A program made the translations under genes and the position numbers. Of a stretch of DNA of 14,538 bases, positions 14,490 through 14,538 are shown piece after piece. This stretch comes from an uncultured Collinsella sp. GTDB taxonomy: Bacteria; Actinomycetota; Coriobacteriia; Coriobacteriales; Coriobacteriaceae. Within the stretch, counting starts at the first letter, position 1. The number at the start of each line of letters is the position of its first letter. The notes under the pieces were generated by a model that worked only from the letters and a program-made list of their open reading frames with translations, searched no databases and was not told the DNA's origin. Location: positions 1-14,538 of the forward strand of contig URNK01000025.1 of NCBI GenBank assembly GCA_900549195.1. The letters are read 5' to 3'.

Positions 14490-14538
14490 CTGTCTCTTAT
14501 ACACATCTCCGAGCCCACGAGACTAGCGCTCATCTCGT
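14490..14538. other. Illumina Nextera adapter contamination at the contig end
   Basis: CTGTCTCTTATACACATCT (14490–14508) is the transposon mosaic end used in Nextera libraries. CCGAGCCCACGAGAC (14509–14523) is the read-2 adapter. TAGCGCTC (14524–14531) is in the i7 index position and matches a known Nextera index as I recall it. ATCTCGT (14532–14538) begins the P7 end. These bases are not genomic and should be trimmed. Confidence 0.98.

Noticed and set aside
14320..14533. Short frames at the right end on both strands
   Set aside because: Their ends are translated Nextera adapter, and the plus-strand one is not in the pglZ frame.

Overview
The window is GC-rich bacterial DNA. The gene content and codon use suggest a Coriobacteriia-type actinobacterium of the gut, most likely Collinsella or a close relative. 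That is an inference from style and gene content; there is no rRNA or marker gene to prove it. The right end is not genomic: from 14490 on it is Illumina Nextera adapter plus an i7 index, so the contig stops inside a gene.

The left part (1–4437) is core metabolism on the minus strand. In transcription order it runs serC (phosphoserine aminotransferase), serA (3-phosphoglycerate dehydrogenase with an ACT domain), a strong intrinsic terminator (1981–2016), an M20 metallopeptidase, and a divergent DUF1015-type protein cut by the window edge. A small antitoxin-like gene without a visible toxin (4571–4744, minus) and a structured intergenic region (4745–5051) separate this block from the next.

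The right part (5086–14489, plus strand) is a type 1 BREX phage-defence operon in the usual order: brxA, brxB, brxC, pglX, pglZ. pglZ is cut by the contig end, and brxL would be expected beyond it. In BREX, PglX methylates host DNA at a non-palindromic site as a self mark, and the BrxA/BrxB/BrxC/PglZ/BrxL proteins act with it to block phage DNA replication.

Two features make this operon unusual. First, brxA begins at a run of ten G bases (5077–5086). A better start (GTG 5052, with a GGAG ribosome binding site) lies upstream in a frame that would join brxA if the run had nine G, so this looks like a slipped-strand on/off switch caught out of frame. Second, pglX is split. A 829-residue half carries the methyltransferase and target-recognition region. 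It is followed by an unrelated 199-residue membrane protein gene, and then by a separately started 322-residue PglX C-terminal half. The target-recognition segment and the inserted gene are visibly AT-richer than both flanks, and a short remnant before the C-terminal half resembles the end of the N-terminal half. This suggests that a specificity-plus-cargo module was swapped into a once continuous pglX. A terminator-like hairpin between brxC and pglX may tune how much PglX is made.
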